This document shows, in pieces, positions 54,501 to 64,000 of a DNA stretch of 64,000 bases. Source of the stretch: Styela clava (taxonomy: Eukaryota; Chordata; Ascidiacea; Stolidobranchia; Styelidae); assembly GCF_964204865.1 (NCBI RefSeq), contig NC_135252.1, positions 11,739,383-11,803,382 on the forward strand, read 5' to 3'. The notes under the pieces are model-generated. The model made no database searches, had not been told where the DNA came from, and worked only from the letters and a program-made list of their open reading frames with translations. Numbering within the stretch: position 1 is the stretch's first letter; each line of letters opens with the position of its first letter. The position numbers were made by a program, and so were the translations under genes.

Positions 54501-56938
54501 CGTCATCGGATACCAACTTTGTGCGATGTCTAACATCGACAAATTTAAATTGATATTTAATTTATATGTTTTGCAATATGCGCAGTAGCGTGCTGAATTT
54601 TTTGTGTTTAGAAAAAATTTCCACTTCCTATCTATTTTAAAACTAAATTTGACAGCCTGTGGCAACAGATGAACGCTGCATCGAACTTCGCCAGTCGATA
54701 TTCCCCTCTTTCTGTGGCATCCTAAGTAATTTCCAGACTATCTGTTGTTTTTTTCGAATTTTCAGTTTATGGTTCTCTAACATGTGCTGAATATTATTAG
54801 CTATATCATTCCTCGAACTGCTAATATGTTTGCACGGGTGAAAAATCATATTTTGTTACAATTTTTTAGAATTGCTCGATTTTAGATGCAATTTAGATTT
54901 CTGTGTATCATTTCACCATTTTGAGGATCTAGGATTTACATATTTATCCCGGGGGGCGGAAGAGGATAAGACCGCTTAATCATATGGCGAATCACAGTTA
55001 CCAGTCTATGTCGGGTATGGAATTAGTTCGCCATAAGTTATTTGTTTCAGATACATGAACATGATGGTGGAGGAAGCCGTAACCGACCAGTGGTTGCATG
55101 AACCACTTTACATCGGCGAGGATTCGAGCAATTATCTCGCACGTAAATATCCATACGGGATTCGAACCTGCCAAGCAGGGTAATCAGCGGGGCTATATCG
55201 AGCGCATCCTAACTCTTTACACGATGCGTCACATTGCCCAGCCGAGATTGAAGATGGTGCTTGACATCTCATTCCACATGTTGCTATTTTTGTCCACATT
55301 GCTTCACCATAATAATATCAGTCCGCCTTTTGTCTTTTTGAAAAAAACAGCCATCGGCTTGGGCCTTATTGGCGCCAATGTGCATTCCTACAGCAGTGGG
55401 ACTTGATGAGTGATTCTGATAATATTACTTAAATTTTGAACCTTGTTTCAATACATAATTAGTTAAGAAGGTTATCTAACTTTTACCTACCCCTTATTTA
55501 CAACATTAGCTAATAATAGGTAAGTGATGGGATTTAAAAGATTAATTTACAATAAAGTTTGACAACCGTTTGAAAATACCTGTAATTCATAGCGCTTCTT
55601 GGGGGTGCTTCTTCTCCGCCTCTGACCCAAGTTGTTCTGCGATCAACTAGTCCAACCACAGACCCAAATTTCTCTCGCATATAGGTAGCATTCACCAATT
55701 GTTTCATTGCCTTTAAAAGTGATATCTCATTTAGGCGACAAAACATACTTGAAATATGGAAGCTAAGAAGAAGATTTCGGTTATTAAATGGTAAATACAA
55801 AATATATATATAACACGCGGAGTGTATCGCCACGAAATTATATTTAAAATAAAATCGCGAAAGACAGAAATTACATAATCGGAAAAGCATGGTTCACCAT
55901 GCAAATAGCAAGGCCCATCATTAGTTATTGTATTCGATTTGATTTTTAAATATAAAAATTTACATGTCATTTGTGTACATTTTATACGGAATATTACAAA
56001 AAAAGTTATAGATGTTTTTTTTTACATGTATACAAAATTCACTTGTATACTTTGCATACAATATTTGTTTAATTTTCATACCCTATGTCACGATACCATG
56101 GTATACGTTATCCTGTTACAATATTTCATTTGATACAAGAATAACTCTGTTAGTGACGTATGGTGAAGTTGCAGTATAATTAAAACATATGTTGTAAGGT
56201 TTCAGCATTTTCTGCCTATCTCAACAATAGGGTTGCTACAACTGTAACTGCCAACCATTTATGTCACGTACCCGTGACGTCTGTTTTCTTTCCATGCGTC
56301 TAATTAATTCAATCTATGAACATGTATATATCGGGTCTACAGGCAGCGATTTTCGTGTTGGACCTCCAGAGCAATGCCAAAATATACATTTTCTTCTTTA
56401 TTAATGATTTCTCAAAAATATCTATTTCAGACAAGTATGTAATAAAAAGTCCAAAAACTTAGGAGAGTGTTGCCAGAAAATATTGATATTTTCAAATTAT
56501 AATAAGGAATCCATAAATTGTGCAGATGTACGCCACTAAATAAAACGGGATATTTAGGCGGAGGGTTATAAATTATTTCTTCTGCAAACGCATAGATTTG
56601 CTCATGCAATATATGTTTGCATACATTTTTAGAAAAAAATGTAGGGTACTCACTTTTGTGTGTCGAATTACACCTCTGAAGACAGCCGGTCTTGCAGGCG
56701 CCCAGAAATCACGATAGAATGATGGTCCATCAATAAAAGCGTCAAATTCAGCTATTTGTCCTCTTATGATTTTGCGCTGATTTCCTATGGGTTTCAAATG
56801 TCCCTTCAGATACTTTATAGAGTGCCAGTTTGTATTGGATTCAGCTGCAATCCAATGAGCGTTTGCAAGAAAAATTATGAGAGTAATAGAAGTTTTTTGG
56901 GACCCTGATATCCAATCCGGTAGACGACAAAACGACAT
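51554..56938 (-). CDS. secretory JmjC (cupin-like) Fe(II)/2-oxoglutarate oxygenase
   Basis: Minus-strand exons are 56938-56654, 55710-55580, 54430-54307, 53089-52955, 52179-52021 and 51691-51554 (323 residues, continuous frame). Residues 17-32 form a hydrophobic leader (ITLIIFLANAHWIAA) that looks like a signal peptide. A cupin_8-type N-terminal part follows (GPSFYRDFW; PAVFRGV). The JmjC core has the HxD motif at H198-R-D200, the FHFIAGKKTWLI strand and the distal histidine in PGDVMYIPRNWLHYV (H277), so the facial triad is complete. The C-terminal strand INIWF closes the fold. Family members hydroxylate proteins or demethylate lysines. The leader suggests action in the ER or outside the cell. 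The tail is basic and ends KEKL, only loosely like an ER-retrieval signal. Resemblance is to the JMJD5/JMJD7/HSPBAP1 group, and the exact orthologue is undetermined. Confidence 0.9.
54925..55245 (-). repeat. tRNA-derived SINE, copy 4
   Basis: It lies on the minus strand within the second intron of the JmjC gene. It shares GGTTCGAATCCC (box B, read on the minus strand), the GGTCGGTTACGGCTTCC body word and the AATCCTAGATC-like tail with the other copies. The head reads GGGCAATGTGACGCATCG on the minus strand. Confidence 0.75.
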
Positions 56939-59233
56939 TCTTTGGTTGTAAGAAGGCTAATTTAACCTTTATATCTATTATTCTTAAAAGCTGAGTTTAT
57001 CCACAAATAACAAAATAATAACATAGCTGAGTACTGTTGTAAGAAAATGACTGGTCCGCATAAAATAAAGCGAATCTGGACTTTTTGGCCCTGTCCATCA
57101 AAAATAAATATCACCCTATCCGATTCATTAATTTACAAAATTCTAATTAAAAAAATTATTTTCTATAAAATTCCGCTAAATGAAATTTACTACTACTACT
57201 GCTTCAAATCTGTATTCGCTGGCAGTCTTGACGGTGGTGATACGTCAGTGGTTACCTGCGACTATTATTTGAATGAGACATGCTAAGTAGCAATGCTGAC
57301 GAACCTCTACATAGTTTTTGACGCAATTGCGTCAGCTCCATTTTAATATTTTCAGACTGCAAGGTTTATAAAGTAGCAAGCGGCAGTGCAAGTGGAAACC
57401 CTCTACAGTTTACAGGAAGCACGGAAGTGAACGATTATAGTCTTATCACGTTGCCTTAGTATGTGGCGCAGCAGAGTGTTGCACACTATCTAATCTTATA
57501 TTAAGTCATGGGCTACAGTTTAATCTACTTTCAATCGAAAAGCTTCCAACAGCGAGTTTGAAATTTTTGGAAGACTGAAAAAGTCGGTATTGATGAGTGC
57601 CATTGCATTTTGTTAAAATCACTGATTGTTTTCGTCAGCGCGACGTGCTATTTAGGTCATAAACATCTTTACGTCTGTAGTTATACTCTCTAAAGTCTAA
57701 ATCACAAATTTCCATCAACGTATGCATATCTTGTTCCACTGGGACGACGATAATTACTGGTTGTCGCACGGAATTGTGAGTTTGTTGTGAAAAATGAGTT
57801 ATTACATTACAATCATCGGCGACGGGAGTGAATGTAGCCAATTAGTCCACAACATGAATATTTATTGATTGAAAATTGGCATTGTGAAATACTAAAAATA
57901 AAAAAAATGGGAAGGCCATAAGTTTTGTTTTAGGAAACCCGCGACTGATTAAATATAATTTTTTAGACATTGTCAATCGCAAAATTTGGTGTGGCTATCT
58001 TGTGTATGGGCTACGTATCTGATCTTAATCAAGTGTACACATTGCTAAGTATAGGCCTATATCAATGAGCATACTTTTGGTTTTACCAATCCGAGTCGAC
58101 AAGTTTATGAGTAACTGAAACTGAAAAACTGCTATTGATTGAAATATGAGAAGTGACAGACATCAAACGATTGTAACTTAGATGTGATAAATTGCTAGGA
58201 TATATATAAGCACCATGCTGTAGTAAGCCTCTACACCTGACACAGGCAAACAAAGCCCCGTGGGCCAAATCCGGCCCGTTGGATAATCCAATCTGACCCG
58301 CCTGATACTGCCACAACCAAACTCAACCCGGATATTGATGTTTTAGCTAAAAAATAGCTCAAGGAATCCGCTGAGACTAAGTTTGGCACGAGGTTATTGT
58401 TTCCACCCCAGGTTATGTAACACTGTAAATAAAATTATTACATAAAACGTGGCCCTTGGTTCGAAAACCTTGCATATCTCGGGTCTACAGCAGTAGTTCT
58501 CAACTGCGGTTCTCCACTATTCTTCCTCTCAATATCCTTTAAAATTAATCATTTTCGGTGAATATATTCCATTGAAAATTAATCTATGACTTGAAATTCA
58601 AAGAATGAAGTGTATTAGTTGAATTGACGTCATCGTAGCTGTTAGGTCGTTTTGAGTGAAACTTTTTATTATGGTGTCATAGTGTTCTTTTCCACAAAGT
58701 TTAGCCTACGTTTTAATTGGTACACTGATTTCATTGTTCAATAATTATATTAACGAAACTGGATAATACTCGTTATATCAATGAAAAGATTCTGATCACG
58801 AAAACAAAAAGTTTGCAGTAGACTTGGATAACTCCAAAGTTCACAAATTACATTAACGAAATTGTATAATATTCGCTATTTCAATGAAAAGATTCTGATC
58901 AAGAAAACAAGATATCTGAACAATAAAGCATATATATATACAATTTATACAAATGAAGAATGAAATGTATGAATTGCAAATTTGATTACAATCATCACCA
59001 AAGGCAACAAGAGAACGAAGATAAAAGTCAATAAACATTATAGTGTCCAATAAATCTTTTTTTTAAATGCTTCTGCGAAAAATTCAACAACAGCAAAATG
59101 GAGGTACAGGCACAGAAACAAGTCTTAGTTTAAGAAGGTCAAATTATTTTAGTTTATCTATCAAATGCGTACTCATATTCATAATAGGCATGGCGGAACA
59201 TCGTCACTGTCGGTAAATGTTTGCCAACGAAGT
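56939..59233. other. intergenic between JmjC and IRF genes
   Basis: This should contain the JmjC promoter and the IRF 3' UTR. hAT-like words occur at 58236-58310 (GGGCCAAATCCGGCCCG) and near 58488 (CAGTAGTTCTCAACTG), suggesting eroded DNA transposons. A pair of about 60-bp near-duplicates (ATCAATGAAAAGATTCTGATCA-type) lies at 58741-58805 and 58850-58912. Confidence 0.45.
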
Positions 59234-62200
59234 TCATGGCGCAGACATTTTCATAGCTGCAAATTGCCGATCCAACGAAGCCTCCTCCGCACTAAGTTGT
59301 AGCTCCGGCAGTATATTTTCACATGCTTTTATTCTAGTAGCCGCTAGTGGTTGCAATGTAATTCTAACACCCTTGCCATAATTCGGGTGTTTTGGCTTAC
59401 AGCCAACAACAATCTCAACTTTGGAGACAGCTGGGATTGATGTGCTTTCGGTACCTGAAAGTCCCCTCTCTTTCTCCCAGTTAGAAAGGGCTAATGAATT
59501 CCAGAAATCCATATAGGAAAATATTTTGTACTTGATTCCTCTGTCAACTTTCACCGGCTCATTGTCGTTCTTGTGTACATCAAAGAAAAATGCATGAGAT
59601 TTGCAATGGCGAATCATGTAAATGCTTTTATCACTTGCGTCATACCCAAACAGTATTCCAGTGTCCATATTTGTTAAAATAATTTGAAGATTTTGGCAAT
59701 CGTGATGAGATTGAAGTTGTATAATTTGTTGTGGCGGTAATTGTCTATATGCATACAAGTTTACTAATGCCGAGATGGAGCCTGTATCACCATACACAAC
59801 GTTGCACAATTTGTCCATTTCGACTTCACGAAATAGCATGTCGACATCATTATAAGCAATGGTAAATTTGCACTTTCTTAAATCAGTTTCTGTAAAAGCA
59901 AGGTTGTGAGTCATCACTTTTTAATTAAATGTAAGTGCAATAGATATATGTAGTAATTTTCAATTAAACTGTGGACCACAAACTAAAACAAGAACCGGAT
60001 TAAACTCTTACAAAAACGGACTAAATGAATTCTAAACGTCACTGCTGAGATACGAGTAAATACTCCCAACATATAAAAGTTTCATGGACAAATGTACAAT
60101 GGAATATAAGATCCAGACACTATCAATCAATCCTTTATTACCATTATTTGTTTATTTATTTATTTATTACTAATATAAAACGGAAAACAATTTGACTGTC
60201 ACTTTATATCAGAGGTTTAAAGCTCAAACTCTCAGTTCAAAAATAGCATAAAACAAGTTTCCTTTTGTATACATAATTCCTGCAGCTTATATTCTTAGTC
60301 TCAAGTCTGTCGAAAAAGATTCAGAATAGGTCCATCAGAGATGTAGCATGTCCATATACAAAGTTGAAATATTGTATGAGTAAAATTATTACCTGTGACA
60401 CCAATCGCTTTTAATTTCTCCAAAGACAGGGAGTTATAATGTTCACTGTCCAAAGAAGGTATGCTGGGCATTTGAACATCTTGAAGGTAAAATAAGGTAA
60501 ATACTACAACAGTAATTAGGTAAAATACAATGAAAGGCCCTAAAAATCGAAAGTGCCTAAGAGCAGGTGAATAATAGCATGGTTCATATTACATATTTTG
60601 GAAAAAAATAATCAAAACTTGTGTAAAAAAATGCTAGAGCGCAAAGTCTAATATGATTTACTAATAATTTGATCAAAGGTAACATCGACACTAAATGAAT
60701 CATATGATTTCATTTCTCTCTACAAAACATCACACCAGAGCAATTGAGTTGTCTTCTCAACATTACTTTAAGTTGAGTGTGAAAGTATGGACTAAGATGG
60801 TGGAAGAAGATATAACCAGCCAATCACATATCAACACTGAGCAGTGAGCACAACACACTAATGTAACTATCTTGATTCTTAATAGTAGAAATTATAATAT
60901 TAAGCAATAAGCATGCTCACCATCTGTGGGCTGAACATTACCAGCTTCATGAATTTGTGAAACATAATTTGTGGCACTTGTTGAAACATTCATTGGTTCC
61001 TGTGGAGAAATTTAAAATGATGAAGGATATCAGAAATACATGGCATTTTTGGATTTATCTTTGTTTCTGAATGCTAACATTAACAATATACTAAATAAGC
61101 TATCATCCAACAAAGACTTGTTCTAGCAAAATGTGAATAATTATATATTTCAGTGTGTGAAGTCACTAATTCTGGACTTTCTGCATTTGTGACATCTGAA
61201 TGGCAGCACTAATATTATCAAAGTTTCTATATATATATATATCAAACAAGTTTAAATATACTTAAACAACACTTCTTTTAACAACTTGGATAGGATAGGA
61301 TTGACATTTTCATCGCGGGGGTGAGGAAAGTTGATAAGACGGTTTAATCATATGGTGAACCACGACCTATTGAGTATTTGTTTCAGATGACTTGATCGTA
61401 GAGGAAGCCATAATTGACCAGTGGTCACGTGAACCACCTTACAGCGGTATGAGGTCCAGCAAACCTCTCTCACATAATTATTATTTAACAGGATTCAAAC
61501 AGGGTAATCGGAGGTGAGGTGGCAAACCTATTCCTAACGCCTAGCACGATGCTAAGCACTTTGATAACAGTATTATTAAAATTATTTAGTACTATTACTA
61601 ACTATGTCATAGACTTAAAAACTTACAAACTGAGGAGGAGGATCTTCGAGTAATTCCAGGAAGGCCTGACCAAGACTTAAATCTGGTGTAGTGAGATTGT
61701 TACAAGAAGGATCTTCATCAAGAAAATGATTTTGTGATACTTGTGCTGGATATATAATTTAACCCGTTATTTATTATATCATTTCATTAAAGTTAATGCA
61801 AAATTATAGTTATGATAGTTATAGAAAAAAAAAAAAAAACTAAAGATAATTCTAATTTTTCAGTTAAATTTTGGCGCTCCAGAAGTATGTATACCAATAT
61901 GGAGGTGATAAATTTTATTCGCCTACTTTACATCAAGTAAAGGGACTGAAACCACACTACGGGAGTACCCATTTTTTGATATATCACAAGCAAAATCATG
62001 TTATGAAATTTTCAAAACTTTGCATGTTTTCTGGCTTATGAGACTTACGTCACAAAGAATCATATCTTTAAATAAGGCTCTGAATAATTGATCTACAATT
62101 AGCTAGAAAAATATTAGATCAAATCATAAATTTAAATTAGTTCAGTGAATATGTCATCTACAGAATAAGTAGCTAGCAAGCACTCACCTGGAGATAAATT

Positions 62201-63909
62201 ATAACCCAAATGACTCACAGATACTGGAGATGGGGTAACATTAGAATCTTGGCTATCCTCTGAAATATTCCTTTGCTGAACAGCTTTCTTAGCTAAAACA
62301 ATTTGAAAATATGGATTACCAACATTTATATGAAAGATAATGGAAGGCCCAGTTCTGGAATGAGAATTTTCATATTTTTACATGAGATAAGGAAAATTAT
62401 TAATATGGCATTATTATATGGCAAACTACCACATTTAGTCCTGTTATTCGTTCAAGTCCCACGCTTTGAGATTAACCAACTAGTTTAAAGTTTCAAATGC
62501 ATGAATATGGTTGATTGAAAAAGATGTAATCTAACATCAATGGCTACCTGAACCACCAAGCAAAGTAAATGAGCCAAAGGCTTACTTTGTTATGCTGAAA
62601 TAGAGTCGAAACAAACTTATACTTATACAAACAATCTTCTTTCACAATAAGTTTATCAATAAGTTTAAGTGAATACCCAAAATTTCTTCCTCTGAAAGAA
62701 ATCTGTAAACTTTGAAACTTCCTGTTTGCAATTGTTGATCCTCATTTTTCAAATGCTCAAAATGCTGAGAATGATTTATAGCCGACCGAAAGTTTCGCTT
62801 GGCTTTTTGTGGATCAGAAGATTGCTTTCCATCCCTCTCAGCCCATTTCTAAGAAAAATAATATACCGGTAAATAGATATTCAAATATATTAAATTCAAA
62901 CGCATGAGAATATGGTACAAGCATTTCACAACGAAAGGATAATGGAAAATTACATCAATTGTTATCTGTGGTATTGGGGATATTATTAATAACTACCAGT
63001 TATGTCAACCCTAAATGAAATAAGACTAGTCAGGCTATTTAAAAGCATAAAGTGGTTTACCCAGTTGCGACCAAATTCATTCTTGTTACTATAAAATCTG
63101 TGAATTTAAAAACAATAATCTAAAATTTTTCTCACCAAATGTACATTACATAAATGTACAATGCTTCAATCAACCACTGGAACAACGTATTTGCAAATAA
63201 TTATATGGAGGTCCTATATCATAACCATAGATATACATAAAGTATATATCAAAACCAAGACCAACAATAGTTTTGTGGTATAGCATTTCAACCCTCTGAA
63301 AATCGATCTGCAAGGCCAAAGAAAATTTATGTCATATTCAAACGATCATAAAATATGACGCATCTTAAGGACATGCAGACATGTTCTATTGGGGAGACAC
63401 CACACAATGTTTTTCCATGCAAGCTTCAGACCCAATGTTTCATTATTTTATTAATCAACTGCAACAATATACATTCAAACACGAGACTCAAGGTTGAGGC
63501 TTACTTTTTCATCCTGATTTTCAAAGGCAATTAAACACCATAATAAAGATTAATCAGATGCCACGAGCATAGACTAAAACATCCAATTATCCAGGGATGA
63601 AAATTATTACTTTTGAAATGAAAACTGTTTGGATATCGCCACCAGCACTGCTGGAAGGCTACTGGAGTAGGTAGTACAGTAGTAAACTGGTATAAGAGAT
63701 TTGTGAATAAAGACGTAACTTACATGAAACAGCATGTAGTAATCATTCCAGTCTGGATCAGATTCTTTGACCCAAGGTAGCTTAAACACATATTGGTATC
63801 CATTCAAGCCATACCATTCTAGCCCCCTGAAATCGCCGCTCAATATCTGCTGATATAACCAATGTTTTAAATTAGGCTTTTGCTTGAAAGCAGTATTGGA
63901 TGTCGCCAT
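59234..63909 (-). CDS. IRF: interferon regulatory factor (IRF)
   Basis: Minus-strand exons are 63909-63724, 62848-62677, 62292-62188, 61745-61627, 60999-60921, 60479-60393 and 59889-59234, giving 467 residues in one continuous frame. Exons 1-2 encode the IRF DNA-binding domain with the five-tryptophan repeat (W17, W32, W46, W54, W64) in the canonical LKHWLYQQILSGDFRGLEW context, then DPQKAKRNFRSAINHS and FKVYRFL. Exons 3-6 encode a Ser/Gln-rich linker. Exon 7 encodes the IRF-association domain (CNVVYGDTGS; DKSIYMIRHCKSHAFFFD; VEIVVGCKPKHPNYGKGVRI), used for dimerisation and activation. The last exon uses the acceptor TTGCTTTTACAG, and another in-frame AG lies upstream at 59936. IRFs act in the nucleus on GAAA-containing sites in immune genes. 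The ATG is only 91 bases from the window end, so the promoter is mostly outside. Confidence 0.94.
61228..61243. repeat. AT dinucleotide microsatellite
   Basis: An uninterrupted run of TA repeats in an IRF intron. Similar short runs occur near 2840 and 53675. Confidence 0.6.
61288..61555 (-). repeat. tRNA-derived SINE, copy 5
   Basis: It lies in an IRF intron on the minus strand. It starts (minus-strand 3' end) with the GGATAGGATAGGATT tail complement and carries the shared body words TTAATCATATGGTGAACCAC and GTGAACCACCTTACAGCGG. The head region is partly eroded. Confidence 0.75.
61873..61915. mobile_element. half copy of the palindromic MITE
   Basis: GGCGCTCCAGAAGTATGT followed by a diverged ACCAATATGG matches one arm of the MITE family seen at 848-957 and 44880-44989. 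The opposite arm is absent. It lies in an IRF intron. Confidence 0.55.
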
Positions 63910-64000
63910 GATACCATATGTTCAACTTCCCTAAATTCTTCACGGTTTATTAATGGAGTGCTTGTCTGCTGTCAACCCTGTACTCTAGCCCCTGTGCCGT

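Noticed and set aside
57635..57841. 68-codon minus-strand frame with plausible composition
   Set aside because: It starts with TTG, has no acceptor AG near its left limit, and could not be joined to the JmjC or IRF gene.
58741..58912. Pair of about 60-bp near-identical segments
   Set aside because: It is a local duplication of AT-rich DNA with no ends or target duplications, so I did not call it a mobile element.

Overview
This is AT-rich animal nuclear DNA. Genes are split into many short exons with GT-AG introns, and the space between them carries short DNA transposons, a tRNA-derived SINE family and decayed pseudogenes. The gene set (an interferon regulatory factor, an IFI44-type GTPase, an axonemal SAXO protein and a secretory JmjC protein) together with compact introns suggests an invertebrate, and a tunicate is my best guess. 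The sequence alone does not prove the phylum. I built the exon models by hand from splice signals, frame continuity and family resemblance.

Layout. 1-2.5 kb: a palindromic MITE, a hAT-like element with a SINE inside it, and a second SINE. 2.5-13.3 kb: mostly featureless, with one 147-codon open frame on the minus strand. 13.4-14.9 kb: a TATA-driven three-exon gene (+) for a small secreted precursor with several dibasic sites and a C-terminal four-cysteine, strongly basic module. 17.7-20.3 kb: two weak ORFs and then a three-exon gene (-) for a 123-residue predicted secreted protein of unknown family. 22.5-24.2 kb: a complete non-autonomous hAT-like element with a perfect 8-bp target duplication. 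26.4-28.3 kb: an EF1A retropseudogene fragment next to a foldback made of two inverted, decayed THAP-domain exons. 32.4-32.9 kb: the last exon of an unidentified gene (-). 34.2-39.7 kb: an eight-exon IFI44-like GTPase gene (-) with an N-myristoylation-type start. 42.7-46.9 kb: a six-exon SAXO gene (+). 51.6-56.9 kb: a six-exon JmjC oxygenase gene (-) with a signal peptide. 59.2-63.9 kb: a seven-exon IRF gene (-) encoding both the DNA-binding domain and the IAD.

Function. The IRF transcription factor and the IFI44-like GTPase lie about 20 kb apart on the same strand, and both belong to families of innate immune signalling. Co-regulation is only a hypothesis. SAXO is structural in cilia and flagella. 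The JmjC protein is probably a hydroxylase of the secretory pathway. The two secreted precursors match no family I can name and are the best candidates for something undescribed, especially the one at 13.8-14.9 kb. It combines a signal peptide, possible amidated or pyroglutamyl peptides and a separate cysteine module.
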